From contig QAYZ01000016.1 in assembly GCA_003054655.1 (NCBI GenBank), forward strand, positions 1 through 64,000: 64,000 nucleotides of DNA, given 5' to 3'. Positions 33,289 to 40,982 of this stretch are shown piece by piece (position 1 is the stretch's first letter; each line of letters opens with the position of its first letter). This DNA comes from Spartobacteria bacterium LR76. GTDB taxonomy: Bacteria > Verrucomicrobiota > Verrucomicrobiia > Chthoniobacterales > Terrimicrobiaceae. Under the pieces are notes generated by a model. It was not told the DNA's origin. It worked only from the letters and a program-made list of their open reading frames with translations, and ran no database searches. A program made the translations under genes and the position numbers.

Positions 33289-35570
33289 AAGACAACGACT
33301 GGAGATTTTTGCAGGACGCGCTTCGTAGCTGCGGCTACGAGGTCGATGAGTCCGTGTCTCCGGGCGAGGAACTGCATGTCGTGCTCGCGCAGCGAAACGG
33401 CGTGCCGCCCGAGCAAGCGCTGGAGTGGCTCGCCTCGTTGTTCCAGATCCTGCCGCTCGATCCCAATCGTACGGCCTGCTCGACCCAGGCCGAGGCGCTG
33501 TTTCGCCGTCTGGCGGTGGCGACCGATGATGCGGAACCATGGCTGCCGCTGGGCACTGTCGGCCCCCTCTTGATTTGCGCGCACTACAACCCGGCCTGCT
33601 CGGAGTTCTGGAAGATTCCCGCCGAGCTGCTGGTGCCGGTCCTGATTCCCAAGGCGAAGTACGACACGTTGCGCCGGGATGTGTTTGACCGGGTGGCGAC
33701 CAGTCCGCTGGAGAACACCAGTCGCATCCGATTTTCCGAACCCCTCCAGCCGGACCAGGGGTACTCCGAGGTGCTTGGGTGGATGCTCCGGGAGTTTCCG
33801 CTCGATGATGTCGAGATCCGGGCAAAGCTCGAGCAGGAGCGCCGTTCCCTGGCCGAGGGAGCGCACCATGATTACTCGGCCCTGAAGGGGCTGCCCCGGC
33901 ATTACGCCTGCACGGTTCATCATCTCGCGACCGGAGAGTCGTGCTTCAATCCGGAATACGCCCCCTCCCAGACGATGTTCTCCGAGAACCTCCTCGAGAA
34001 GCACGCGGTGTACCCGATGTATTGCGGGAGCAAGGTGGTTTACCTCCTCTCCGCGGAGAAAAACAATTTCGCCTTTGAGGACGAGTGGCTCTCCAGCGGC
34101 AATGAGGCGATTGATTTTCGCACGATCTATGCCGATCGCGACACGATCATGGCGATCATCGCCAAGGAGCGCGGCCGGGTGGCGGCTTCCGGGTCGGTGG
34201 AGCTTTCTGGCGACCTGACCTATTCCGACGTCGCCAACATCGTCGAGATCGACCTCCAGGAGGTGCAGCGGATCAATCCGTCGAGCATCAATGTGACCTC
34301 CGAGCAGGTCGTTCACTGGGTGCTTTACCGGGCGATCACGGGACGGGCGAGCGACCTGCACATCGAGAAGTACTTCAATACGGCCCGCTTCCGTGCGCGT
34401 ATCGACGGCGAGATGAAGGTCATCCACTCCTGCCCGGAGGAAATGCTGGCGCGATTCATCAGCCTCATCAAAAACTACGCAAACATGGGGCAGCGCCGCC
34501 AGGATGCGCAGGACGCACGGTTTTCGCTCATCCTGGGCAAGAAGCGGGTGGATTGCCGTGTCTCGGCCATTCCCTGCCGCAAGGATCTCCAGAAGATCAC
34601 GATCCGCTTCCTCGACAAGGATGGGGGGCTGAAGAAGCTCTCGGAGCTCAAGCTCTCGCCGCGCCAGACCAAGCTGCTGACCGATGCGATGGGCCGAGAC
34701 CAGGGACTCATCCTGATCACCGGCCCGACCGGCAGCGGCAAGACGACGACCCTCTACGCGCTGCTCAACAGCATCAACAGCGACAATATCAACATCCACA
34801 CGGTGGAGGACCCGATCGAGTACGAGATCGAGGGCATGAACCAGACGCAGACGGACCCGATCCACAATCTGGATTTTGCGGAAGGCCTGCGCCGCCTGAT
34901 GCGTGCCGATCCCGACGTGATCCTCATCGGTGAGTGTCGTGATAACGAGACGGCGATGGCGGCGATCAACGCCGCCCTCACGGGTCACCTCGTGCTGACC
35001 ACGCTGCATGCCAACGACTGCCTGCGTGCGGTAAGCCGGTTGATTTCCATGGGCGTACCCGCCTACCTGCTGGCGGACTCGCTCGCTCTCACCCAGGCCC
35101 AGCGCCTCGTGCGCCGCCTGTGCACCTTCTGCAAGCGCCCGACACCGATCACGCCGGAAATCCAGGCGATCTTCGACGCCAACATGGTGCCGATCAAACC
35201 CGAGGTGACATCGATCTATTCGAAGAACGGCTGCCCGGAGTGCAATGAGAGCGGGTACAGCGGGCGGCTGGCCTTGATGGAACTGGTCGCGATCGACCAT
35301 GCACTGGGAGATCTGATTTCCCGCAATGCTCCCCAGAGCCAGATGCGCCGCCTCGCCTTCCGGCAGGGCATGCTGACCCTGTACCAGGAGGGCCTCGTGC
35401 AGGTGCTCAACGGCAATACCTCTCTCGAGGAAATCAGTTGCCTGAGCTACACCTCGATTACGGCTGAGAATCATGACGACGATCCGCCGGACGGCAAGAT
35501 CGTGGGCATGCCCGTGCGCAGGGCTCCCACCGTGGAGAATGAGGTGCTCGACTCGAAATACGAAGCCTGA
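33285..35570 (+). CDS. pilB: GspE/PilB-type assembly ATPase
   Basis: 761 residues, longer than the usual 560-580. The N-terminal ~290 residues are divergent from the MshEN/N1 domain. The C-terminal motor is standard: Walker A LITGPTGSGKTTTLYALL near residue 485, Asp box HTVEDPIEYEIEGMNQTQ near 508, Walker B DPDVILIGECRDNETA near 545 (Cys replaces the usual Ile), and His box TGHLVLTTLHAND near 567. A four-cysteine zinc motif (CTFCKRP and CPECNESG) is near 610-655. It should power pilus extension, opposing the PilT-like ATPase at 20.8 kb. It ends the pilus operon. Confidence 0.9.
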   Translation: MKDNDWRFLQDALRSCGYEVDESVSPGEELHVVLAQRNGVPPEQALEWLASLFQILPLDPNRTACSTQAEALFRRLAVATDDAEPWLPLGTVGPLLICAHYNPACSEFWKIPAELLVPVLIPKAKYDTLRRDVFDRVATSPLENTSRIRFSEPLQPDQGYSEVLGWMLREFPLDDVEIRAKLEQERRSLAEGAHHDYSALKGLPRHYACTVHHLATGESCFNPEYAPSQTMFSENLLEKHAVYPMYCGSKVVYLLSAEKNNFAFEDEWLSSGNEAIDFRTIYADRDTIMAIIAKERGRVAASGSVELSGDLTYSDVANIVEIDLQEVQRINPSSINVTSEQVVHWVLYRAITGRASDLHIEKYFNTARFRARIDGEMKVIHSCPEEMLARFISLIKNYANMGQRRQDAQDARFSLILGKKRVDCRVSAIPCRKDLQKITIRFLDKDGGLKKLSELKLSPRQTKLLTDAMGRDQGLILITGPTGSGKTTTLYALLNSINSDNINIHTVEDPIEYEIEGMNQTQTDPIHNLDFAEGLRRLMRADPDVILIGECRDNETAMAAINAALTGHLVLTTLHANDCLRAVSRLISMGVPAYLLADSLALTQAQRLVRRLCTFCKRPTPITPEIQAIFDANMVPIKPEVTSIYSKNGCPECNESGYSGRLALMELVAIDHALGDLISRNAPQSQMRRLAFRQGMLTLYQEGLVQVLNGNTSLEEISCLSYTSITAENHDDDPPDGKIVGMPVRRAPTVENEVLDSKYEA

Positions 35571-35614
35571 GATTTAGGCTCGTCGCCCTCGCCGCTGCCG
35601 CTATGCTGGCGCGC

Positions 35615-36259
35615 ATGCCGAGCGTGAAGTCCCTGCTGACTGTTATTTCCCTCGCGGTAGCGAGCGGAGCCGCCTTTGCCCAAAATCAACCGCAACCGAC
35701 TGGCTGGGTCGTGGAGGACAACTCGATCGGAGTGATCCAGCAGCCTGTAGTCGTGCAGCCGCAGCCTGCGCCTCCTGCTCCGCCCCCGAACTGGGCCGTG
35801 GCCGCGATGTTGGCGCTCGATCCGAAATATGTTGGGGGAATCGTCGATGTGACAGCCTCGGGAGGTACACCGGAGCCGAAGCAGTGGATCATCCTGGCGA
35901 GGGACACGTCCAATCAAGGCGTGCTCCACCGTCTCACCGTGGCGGACGGGCAGGTCATCGCGGATGTGCCTTCGCTGAATCTGGTCGAGAGCATGCGCCA
36001 AAGGGTGAGTATCGATCCTCAGGCGGTGCAGGTGGATTCCGGCGACGCCTATCTCGTGGTCGAGCCAATCGCGGCGGCCAATGGCAAGATCATCGGCCAT
36101 GTTGACTACTCACTGCATCAGGAGGCCTCCGACACGGCTCCGATCTGGACCTTGAACTGCTTTGACCTCAACGGCGTCTACATCGGCAAGGTCAACCTGC
36201 TCGCCACGACGGGCAATGTGCTCTCCTCGCCGGGGTTCAAGAACGTACCGGGGAATTGA
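35615..36259 (+). CDS. secreted protein of unknown function, paralogue of the 40983-41495 protein
   Basis: 214 residues from ATG 35615, where TATGCT (35602-35607) lies 7 bases upstream. The signal peptide is MPSVKSLLTVISLAVASGAAFA, followed by a Pro/Gln-rich stretch (~45-60). The ~150-residue domain shares a pattern with the protein at 40983-41495: (D/P)xKY, (G/N)GTPxPxQW, a DGQ turn, GK then IGxVxY, DxAPxW, and GxYIG then LLATTGxVxSS at the end. I do not recognise the family. It follows pilB, but whether it serves the pilus is unknown. Confidence 0.7.
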   Translation: MPSVKSLLTVISLAVASGAAFAQNQPQPTGWVVEDNSIGVIQQPVVVQPQPAPPAPPPNWAVAAMLALDPKYVGGIVDVTASGGTPEPKQWIILARDTSNQGVLHRLTVADGQVIADVPSLNLVESMRQRVSIDPQAVQVDSGDAYLVVEPIAAANGKIIGHVDYSLHQEASDTAPIWTLNCFDLNGVYIGKVNLLATTGNVLSSPGFKNVPGN

Positions 36260-37229
36260 CCACGTTGGCGGGCGTTCCCGACAGGAAGGCCCGCACGTTG
36301 CCGACCACGGCATCCATCAAGCGCTGGCGGGCCTCGACGGTCGCCCATGCCACATGGGGGGTGATGACGGAGCGCGGAGCGGAAATAAGCGGGCTGCCAT
36401 GAACGGGAGGCTCGGCGAGAAGCACGTCGCCACCGTAGCCGCCGAGGTGCCCCGCCGCAAGGGCTGCCGCCACCGCCTGCTCCTCGACCAGAGGGCCACG
36501 CCCCGTGTTGATGAGGAGGGCGGAGGGCTTCATCGCGGCGAGCGTTTTGGCATTGATCAGATGATGCGTTTCGGGCGTGAGGGGGCAATGCAGGCTCACG
36601 ACGTCCGAGTGCTGGAGCAAATCCGCGGTCGAGACCCAATCGACCGGGAAGTCGACCTGCTTGGGGGATCTGGCGGTGGCGAGGATCTTCATGCCAAAGG
36701 CGAGGCCGATGCGGGCGACGGCTTGCCCGATGGCTCCGAGGCCCACGATGCCGAGGGTTTTCCCATCGAGTTCGCGCAGGGGAGCAACGGTGAAGCAAAA
36801 ATCCGGGCACGCCTGCCAGCGGCCCGCCTTGACCTCGCGATCCAGCGGCCCGGCCTGGGAGCAGAGCTCAAGGATCAGAGCGAAGACATGCTGGGCAACC
36901 GACATGGTCGAATAGCCGGGGACATTCGTCACGGTGATGCCATGCTCGCTGGCGGCCTTCAGGTCGACGATATTGGTGCCGGTCGCCATGACGCCGATGT
37001 ACTTCAGGAGGGGCAGCCCGGCGATCGTCTCGCGGGAAAGAGGGGCCTTGTTGGTGAGCACGATCTCAGCATCGGCGGCGCGATGGGCGATTTCCGTAGA
37101 AGCCGTGCGGTCATGCACATTCAGCTCACCGAGAGCGGCCAGGGCGGCCCACGAGGGATGATCGGGCGAGGATTCCGTGGCGGGTAGCGGGTTCAGCGTG
37201 TAGCCATCGAGGACGACGATCTTGGGCAT
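36237..37229 (-). CDS. D-2-hydroxyacid dehydrogenase (glycerate/hydroxypyruvate reductase type)
   Basis: 330 residues from ATG 37229; longer frames extend through the divergent promoter. Landmarks: the Rossmann motif GKTLGIVGLGAIGQAVARIGLAFGMK near residue 145 and the catalytic Arg in LLINTGRGPLVEE near 235. A Glu in VLLAEPPVHGSP near 262 and a His in ITPHVAWATVEARQR near 288 complete the triad. That triad is typical of glyoxylate/hydroxypyruvate reductases and phosphoglycerate dehydrogenase-like enzymes. Lying divergently from glcD, it fits glyoxylate-glycolate-glycerate exchange. Substrate not proven. Its 3' end overlaps the secreted-protein gene by 23 bases. Confidence 0.88.
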   Translation of the reverse strand: MPKIVVLDGYTLNPLPATESSPDHPSWAALAALGELNVHDRTASTEIAHRAADAEIVLTNKAPLSRETIAGLPLLKYIGVMATGTNIVDLKAASEHGITVTNVPGYSTMSVAQHVFALILELCSQAGPLDREVKAGRWQACPDFCFTVAPLRELDGKTLGIVGLGAIGQAVARIGLAFGMKILATARSPKQVDFPVDWVSTADLLQHSDVVSLHCPLTPETHHLINAKTLAAMKPSALLINTGRGPLVEEQAVAAALAAGHLGGYGGDVLLAEPPVHGSPLISAPRSVITPHVAWATVEARQRLMDAVVGNVRAFLSGTPANVVNSPVRS

Positions 37230-37267
37230 GGGCGGTTGTGGGTTTCGTGCAGATTGAAAACTGGGGC

Positions 37268-37296
37268 TTCGAACCGCAAGGGCAATCGTGTATGCT
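37268..37296 (+). promoter_or_regulatory. promoter of glcD
   Basis: TTCGAA (37268-37273), 17 bases, TATGCT (37291-37296), then exactly 6 bases to the ATG at 37303. The predicted start site falls at or next to the start codon, so the mRNA would be leaderless; no Shine-Dalgarno is visible. Confidence 0.5.
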
Positions 37297-37302
37297 CGCC
37301 GG

Positions 37303-38703
37303 ATGAGTAGTGAATCCTCGCCCATTTCGATCGTCGCAGCCGAGCTAAAGCAGAAGCTGGGGGCTGACAATGTGATTTCCGATGCGGGCGATCTGGCAAA
37401 GTTCGGCGGCGACAAATGGTTCGCGAGCCATCAGCCGGATCTGGCGGTTTTTCCCCGCAACGCCGAGGAAACTTCACTGGTGATGCGACTGGCCCATGAG
37501 AACGAGATTCCGGTCACCACGCGCGGAGCAGGCTATGGGTATGTCGGTGGATGTGTGCCGGTGCGCGGCGGGATCGTGCTCGGTGTGCGGAACCTGACCC
37601 GCATCAAGGAGATTCACAACACGGACTTTGTCGCGGTCGTCGAGCCGGGTGTCATCACTGGAGACCTGCAGGACGCGGTGCAGGCGCAAAAGCTCTTTTA
37701 TCCGCCCGATCCCGCCAGCCTGCGCGATTGCAGCATAGGGGGAAACATCGCGACGAACGCGGGCGGCCCGCGCTGTCTGAAATACGGCGTGACCCGCAGT
37801 TATGTGCTTGGCCTGGAGGTCGTGCTGCCCGGCGGAGACGTGGTGCGCTGCGGCGGGCGCACCCACAAGAATAAGACGGGGTTCGATCTGGTGGGGCTTT
37901 TCTGCGGCTCGGAGGGTTTGCTCGGCGTGATCACCGAGGCGACGCTGCGGCTATTGCCTCTTCCTCCAGCCAGGGCCTCGGTTTCGGCGGGTTTTGTCGA
38001 CATGGCGGCGGCGGCGAAAGCCTTGCAGGCGGTTTTTGCCGAGGGCTTCCTTCCGGCGGCGCTGGAAGTGGCCGATGGGTTTACTCTCAACGCGGCGCGC
38101 AATTACAAGCCGGGCGCGCACTTTCCCCCAGGTGATGCGTTGCTGCTCCTCGACCTCGACGGGCAGAGGGAAAGCGTGATGAACGAGGCCCGTGTGCTCG
38201 GGAGGCTGCTGGAATCCTGCGGCTCGACCGGGGTGGAGGTGGCTACGACCGAGGCGGACCGGGAGAAGATCTGGGATCTTCGGCGCGCCTTCTCGCAGAG
38301 CCTCAAGGCCACGGGGCTGCGCAAGCTCAATGAGGACATCGTCGTGCCCCGAGGACGGCTGGTCGATCTCGTGAATTTCGCCCGCGATTTGCAGGCGCGC
38401 AGCGGGTTTCCCATCGCATGCTTTGGCCACGCGGGAGATGGCAATATCCACACCAACATCATGGTGGGCGACTATGATAATCCGGAGATTCGCGCACGGG
38501 CCGACGCCGCGCTCGACGAGCTCTTTGGGCAGATCATCGCCTGGGAAGGCGCGATCACCGGAGAGCACGGCATCGGTCTGGCGAAGATGCGCTGGTGGGA
38601 CAAGGCGCTCTCTGCGGAGAACCGCGCCTTGCACCAGCGGATCAAGCAGGCCGTTGATCCGAAGAACCTGCTGAATCCGGGGAAGTTTGTTTCGCTGGAT
38701 TAG
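37303..38703 (+). CDS. glcD: FAD-linked glycolate/lactate-type oxidase (GlcD family)
   Basis: 466 residues, the length of GlcD. The FAD-binding PCMH fold is marked by VTTRGAGYGYVGGCVPVRGGIVLGV near residue 60-85, PPDPASLRDCSIGGNIATNAGGPRCLKYG near 130, and GLFCGSEGLLGVITEATLRL near 200. The C-terminal oxidase cap ends with FGHAGDGNIHTNIMVG near 375 and GAITGEHGIGLAKMRWWD near 415. GlcD oxidises glycolate, and relatives oxidise D-lactate; no GlcE/GlcF partners are in the window. The start was set by the -10 element at 37291-37296. The 3' end overlaps the convergent transporter gene by 62 bases. Confidence 0.9.
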   Translation: MSSESSPISIVAAELKQKLGADNVISDAGDLAKFGGDKWFASHQPDLAVFPRNAEETSLVMRLAHENEIPVTTRGAGYGYVGGCVPVRGGIVLGVRNLTRIKEIHNTDFVAVVEPGVITGDLQDAVQAQKLFYPPDPASLRDCSIGGNIATNAGGPRCLKYGVTRSYVLGLEVVLPGGDVVRCGGRTHKNKTGFDLVGLFCGSEGLLGVITEATLRLLPLPPARASVSAGFVDMAAAAKALQAVFAEGFLPAALEVADGFTLNAARNYKPGAHFPPGDALLLLDLDGQRESVMNEARVLGRLLESCGSTGVEVATTEADREKIWDLRRAFSQSLKATGLRKLNEDIVVPRGRLVDLVNFARDLQARSGFPIACFGHAGDGNIHTNIMVGDYDNPEIRARADAALDELFGQIIAWEGAITGEHGIGLAKMRWWDKALSAENRALHQRIKQAVDPKNLLNPGKFVSLD

Positions 38704-39610
38704 GCGACTCCTTAAGCAGGCTCACGCCGAGTCCTCCAACAAGTGTGAGGAGGAATCCGCCAAACTGGGCAAAGTTGGGGCGTTCTCCGAGCACGGCCCA
38801 AGCCAGAGCAAAGGTTGTCACTGGTCCCACGGTCGAGATGATGGCGAAACGCTGTGCCCCGGCGCGCTTGAGTCCGATGCTCATCAGCAGTGCGGGTAAT
38901 ACCGTGCCGAAAGTCGCAAGGATCAGACCATACCCGTAGACGGCTGGCTTTTGATTCGCCAGTCCTGTGATGTCGCGTGTGAGTATTTCATGGGAGAGGA
39001 TGAAAATGCAGGAGAATCCCACCGCAATGCCTGTGAACCGCATCGATCCGACGCGGCTGATCGTGTCGCCGCTTAGCAGGATGAATGCGCCATAGCTCAC
39101 CGCGCTCGCAAAAATGAGCATCGCTCCGAAAGCGGCATGACCATTTGCGACCGGGTTGTGCATTTCTCCACCAAAGGCGGCGAGGATGCCCAGCCATGTG
39201 ATGGAACTGGCCAGCCAAACGGCGGGGCGTACGGGTTTCTTCAGCACCAGCGCGGAGAAGGCTAGCAGCAGGGTCGGGTAGGTATAGAGGATGACCCGCT
39301 CCAGCCCGACGCTGACGTATTGCAGCCCGGTGAAGTTCACGAGCGAGGAAAAGTAATACCCCACGAAACCGAGGCCCGCTAGCTTCAGCCACATCGCAGC
39401 GGTCAGCGGGGTTTGTCCCCGGGAGCCGAGGATGACCATCACAATAAAGAAGGGCAGGGCAAAGCCCATGCGGAGCGACAGTACGGTGAGCGCGTCTGCA
39501 CCAAGAGAATAGGCGAGCTTGGCGAAGACGCTCTTTGAGCAAAACAGGACGGAGCTCATCGCTACGATGAGAAAGGTCGAGATTGCATTGGTGGATCGGT
39601 GGGTGGTCAT
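38642..39610 (-). CDS. EamA/DMT-family transporter under a leader attenuator
   Basis: 322 residues from ATG 39610. About ten membrane helices lie in two EamA repeats (first ~10-140, second ~155-295). Typical features are the Pro/Gly-rich helix ends and ERVILYTYPTLLLAFSALVLKKP. The last helix is followed by a charged, disordered tail. DMT proteins usually export small metabolites or amino acids; the substrate is unknown. An intrinsic terminator ends 7 bases before this ATG and a 23-codon leader ORF lies upstream, so expression is probably controlled by attenuation. An in-frame TTG at 39685 would translate through the terminator and is unlikely. Confidence 0.85.
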   Translation of the reverse strand: MTTHRSTNAISTFLIVAMSSVLFCSKSVFAKLAYSLGADALTVLSLRMGFALPFFIVMVILGSRGQTPLTAAMWLKLAGLGFVGYYFSSLVNFTGLQYVSVGLERVILYTYPTLLLAFSALVLKKPVRPAVWLASSITWLGILAAFGGEMHNPVANGHAAFGAMLIFASAVSYGAFILLSGDTISRVGSMRFTGIAVGFSCIFILSHEILTRDITGLANQKPAVYGYGLILATFGTVLPALLMSIGLKRAGAQRFAIISTVGPVTTFALAWAVLGERPNFAQFGGFLLTLVGGLGVSLLKESPNPAKQTSPDSAGSSDQRPA

Positions 39611-39617
39611 GGATACG

Positions 39618-39648
39618 AAAAAACCCGCCGGAGTTGCCTCGGGCGGGT
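39618..39648 (-). terminator. attenuator terminator before the EamA gene
   Basis: On the minus strand acccgcc(39648-39642) pairs with ggcgggt (39629-39623) around an inner gag-gcaa-ctc stem. Six T residues follow (39623-39618). The start codon of the transporter is only 7 bases further on, so this terminator lies in the leader rather than between genes. Confidence 0.75.
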
Positions 39649-39713
39649 GAGCGGTGACTTGCTGGAAAAGAAACTTACACGGCAATAGACCACGCTCCCG
39701 CCCGCAGGCGGAG
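39640..39713 (-). promoter_or_regulatory. mutually exclusive leader RNA stems (attenuator)
   Basis: Region 1 is ctccgcc (39713-39707). Region 2 is gggcgggag (39703-39695) and can pair with region 1 as a protector hairpin. Region 2 extended, cgggcggg-agcg (39704-39693), also pairs with region 3, cgct-ca-cccgcccg, by 8 plus 4 base pairs around a 2-base bulge. Region 3 supplies the left arm of the terminator, so pairing 2:3 excludes termination. Regions 1 and 2 lie inside the leader ORF, so ribosome position would choose the fold. Confidence 0.65.
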
Positions 39714-39746
39714 AATCCAAATCGTGGTTTTGCCGAGTTTCAGCAT
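39675..39746 (-). CDS. 23-residue leader peptide of the EamA attenuator
   Basis: ATG at 39746, TAA at 39677-39675, 23 residues. The sequence begins MLKLGKTT, has Ile-Trp-Ile at 9-11, the basic stretch LRLRAG at 12-17 and Trp at 19. Trp10-Ile11 lies just before region 1 of the attenuator (39713-39707), so a ribosome paused there would mask region 1 and free region 2 to form the antiterminator. The ORF is preceded by TTGCCT-17-CACACT-6-ATG. The RAG core superficially recalls the arrest peptide SecM, but the essential Pro is Ala here. It is too short for routine gene calling. Confidence 0.55.
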   Translation of the reverse strand: MLKLGKTTIWILRLRAGAWSIAV

Positions 39747-39752
39747 GGCAGG

Positions 39753-39781
39753 AGTGTGAGGGTGAATTCCCGCTTAGGCAA
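39753..39781 (-). promoter_or_regulatory. promoter of the leader-EamA transcript
   Basis: On the minus strand TTGCCT (39781-39776), 17 bases, CACACT (39758-39753), 6 bases, ATG 39746. The -10 is weak (3 of 6), but the spacing matches the cupin and transporter promoters exactly. The transcript would start at the leader ORF's first codon. Confidence 0.45.
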
Positions 39782-39789
39782 GGAGAGTT

Positions 39790-40302
39790 CTAATATTTTC
39801 TTTCAGCGGCTTTCTGCCAGCCAAGCAGGAGAAAGCCGACCACCGGCAGCAGGATGTCGCTCCAGAGCATGATGCCCGCGTTGCCGGGAGCCATGTTATG
39901 CTCGGTGACGATCTGATAGATGTGGCCGCCCGCCGCACCCCAGAGGAAGAAGGCGGGTCCAATCAATGCGGCGGCTCGGAAAGAAATGCCGCTCCATGTC
40001 GCGATGATTCCCACGATGCCGAAACCGAGGCTCGCGTAGCCGACCTCATATTGAAACGGGCTGTTCGCCCAGCCAATGAACTTCGCGGCCATCTCGGCGA
40101 AGAAAACGTGCATCGCGAAGTTGTAGAGGAAACTCAGGCCGATGGAGAAGAAAAGGAACCAGCCGAGAAAAATGCGGGCGGTGTCGAAGCGCTTCCGCTC
40201 CGGAGAAAGCGTCGAGCACCGGATGAATGCGCCAACGATGCCGAGCACGAAGAATGTGAGCGTAAAGTTGCTCAGGATAAAGGTGACGAAGGCTTCAATC
40301 AT
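39790..40302 (-). CDS. small integral membrane protein (DUF6790-like)
   Basis: 170 residues with four or five hydrophobic segments: ~5-27, ~45-65, ~85-110, ~112-130 and ~147-163. Conserved-looking pieces include ERKRFDTARIFLGWFLFF, GWANSPFQYEVGYASLGFG, and GHIYQIVTEHNMAPGNAG between the last two helices. This resembles the DUF6790 membrane family, recalled and not verified. Function unknown. It overlaps the PfpI-like gene upstream by 8 bases, so they form one operon; the leader-EamA promoter starts 9 bases past its stop. Confidence 0.7.
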   Translation of the reverse strand: MIEAFVTFILSNFTLTFFVLGIVGAFIRCSTLSPERKRFDTARIFLGWFLFFSIGLSFLYNFAMHVFFAEMAAKFIGWANSPFQYEVGYASLGFGIVGIIATWSGISFRAAALIGPAFFLWGAAGGHIYQIVTEHNMAPGNAGIMLWSDILLPVVGFLLLGWQKAAERKY

Positions 40303-40978
40303 GGGGGAATAACTTCTGGCGCAGCCGGGAGACGATGGCGGCGCGTTCGTTCACGGTGGGGCGCAGGGTGGTATTGACTGCCTCGAGGATCGACGCCGGG
40401 CTGGTTTCCGGCGTGCCGCCGGGGAAGGGCGGGGCGGGGGCGTACTCGATATAAAGCTGGATTTGCCGGGTGACATCCTCTCCGGCGGCGAGGGCGGCCA
40501 CTTGAAGGGCTGCGTCGATGCCCGATGTCACCCCGGCGGCGAAAACGAAGGGCAGATCGACCACGACGCGGCTTTCCTGGGGAAGGGCTCCCAGATCGGA
40601 AAGGAACTGCTTCGCGGCCCAGTGGGTGGTGGCCCGCCGTCCCTGGAGCAATCCCGCTGCGCCGAGGATGAGCGCTCCGGTGCAGACCGAGAGCGTGATC
40701 GAGGCAGCGGAGACTTGTGCCCGGATGAAGTCCAGCGTCTCGTCATCCTCCATCAGGCGATTCACGCCGGAGCCGCCGGGAACCAGGAGGATATCGAGAT
40801 CCGGGGCGGAGGTGAAATCGTGGGTCGGCGTGAGGATCAGCCCCTTGGCATCCTTCACAGGAGAAAGGTCTTTGCCGATGACGAGAAAATCCGCCTCCGG
40901 CAGACGGGAAAGGATTTCGAACGGGCCGGTGAAATCGGCTTGATCGATGCCCGGAAAAATCAGCCCGCCGACGTTCAT
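40295..40978 (-). CDS. DJ-1/PfpI-family protein (isonitrile hydratase-like)
   Basis: 227 residues, class I glutamine amidotransferase-like fold. The nucleophile elbow SVCTGALILGAAGLLQGRRATTHW (Cys near residue 100) is the signature of DJ-1/PfpI members related to isonitrile hydratase and to the N-terminus of GlxA-type regulators. Here no AraC domain follows. GLIFPGIDQADFTGPFEIL at the N-terminus and LLVPGGSG near 68 are family-typical. Enzyme activity is unproven. It is second of three minus-strand genes, 4 bases after the paralogous secreted protein and overlapping the membrane-protein gene. Confidence 0.82.
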   Translation of the reverse strand: MNVGGLIFPGIDQADFTGPFEILSRLPEADFLVIGKDLSPVKDAKGLILTPTHDFTSAPDLDILLVPGGSGVNRLMEDDETLDFIRAQVSAASITLSVCTGALILGAAGLLQGRRATTHWAAKQFLSDLGALPQESRVVVDLPFVFAAGVTSGIDAALQVAALAAGEDVTRQIQLYIEYAPAPPFPGGTPETSPASILEAVNTTLRPTVNERAAIVSRLRQKLFPHD

Positions 40979-40982
40979 CGTG

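Noticed and set aside
39611-39685. In-frame TTG start for the EamA gene at 39685
   Set aside because: It would place the terminator hairpin inside the coding sequence; the ATG at 39610 begins directly at the hydrophobic repeat with a normal N-terminus.
39675-39746. SecM-type arrest peptide
   Set aside because: Trp-Ile and Arg-Ala-Gly occur in the right order, but the spacing is shorter and the essential Pro after RAG is Ala; kept only as an aside to the attenuator.
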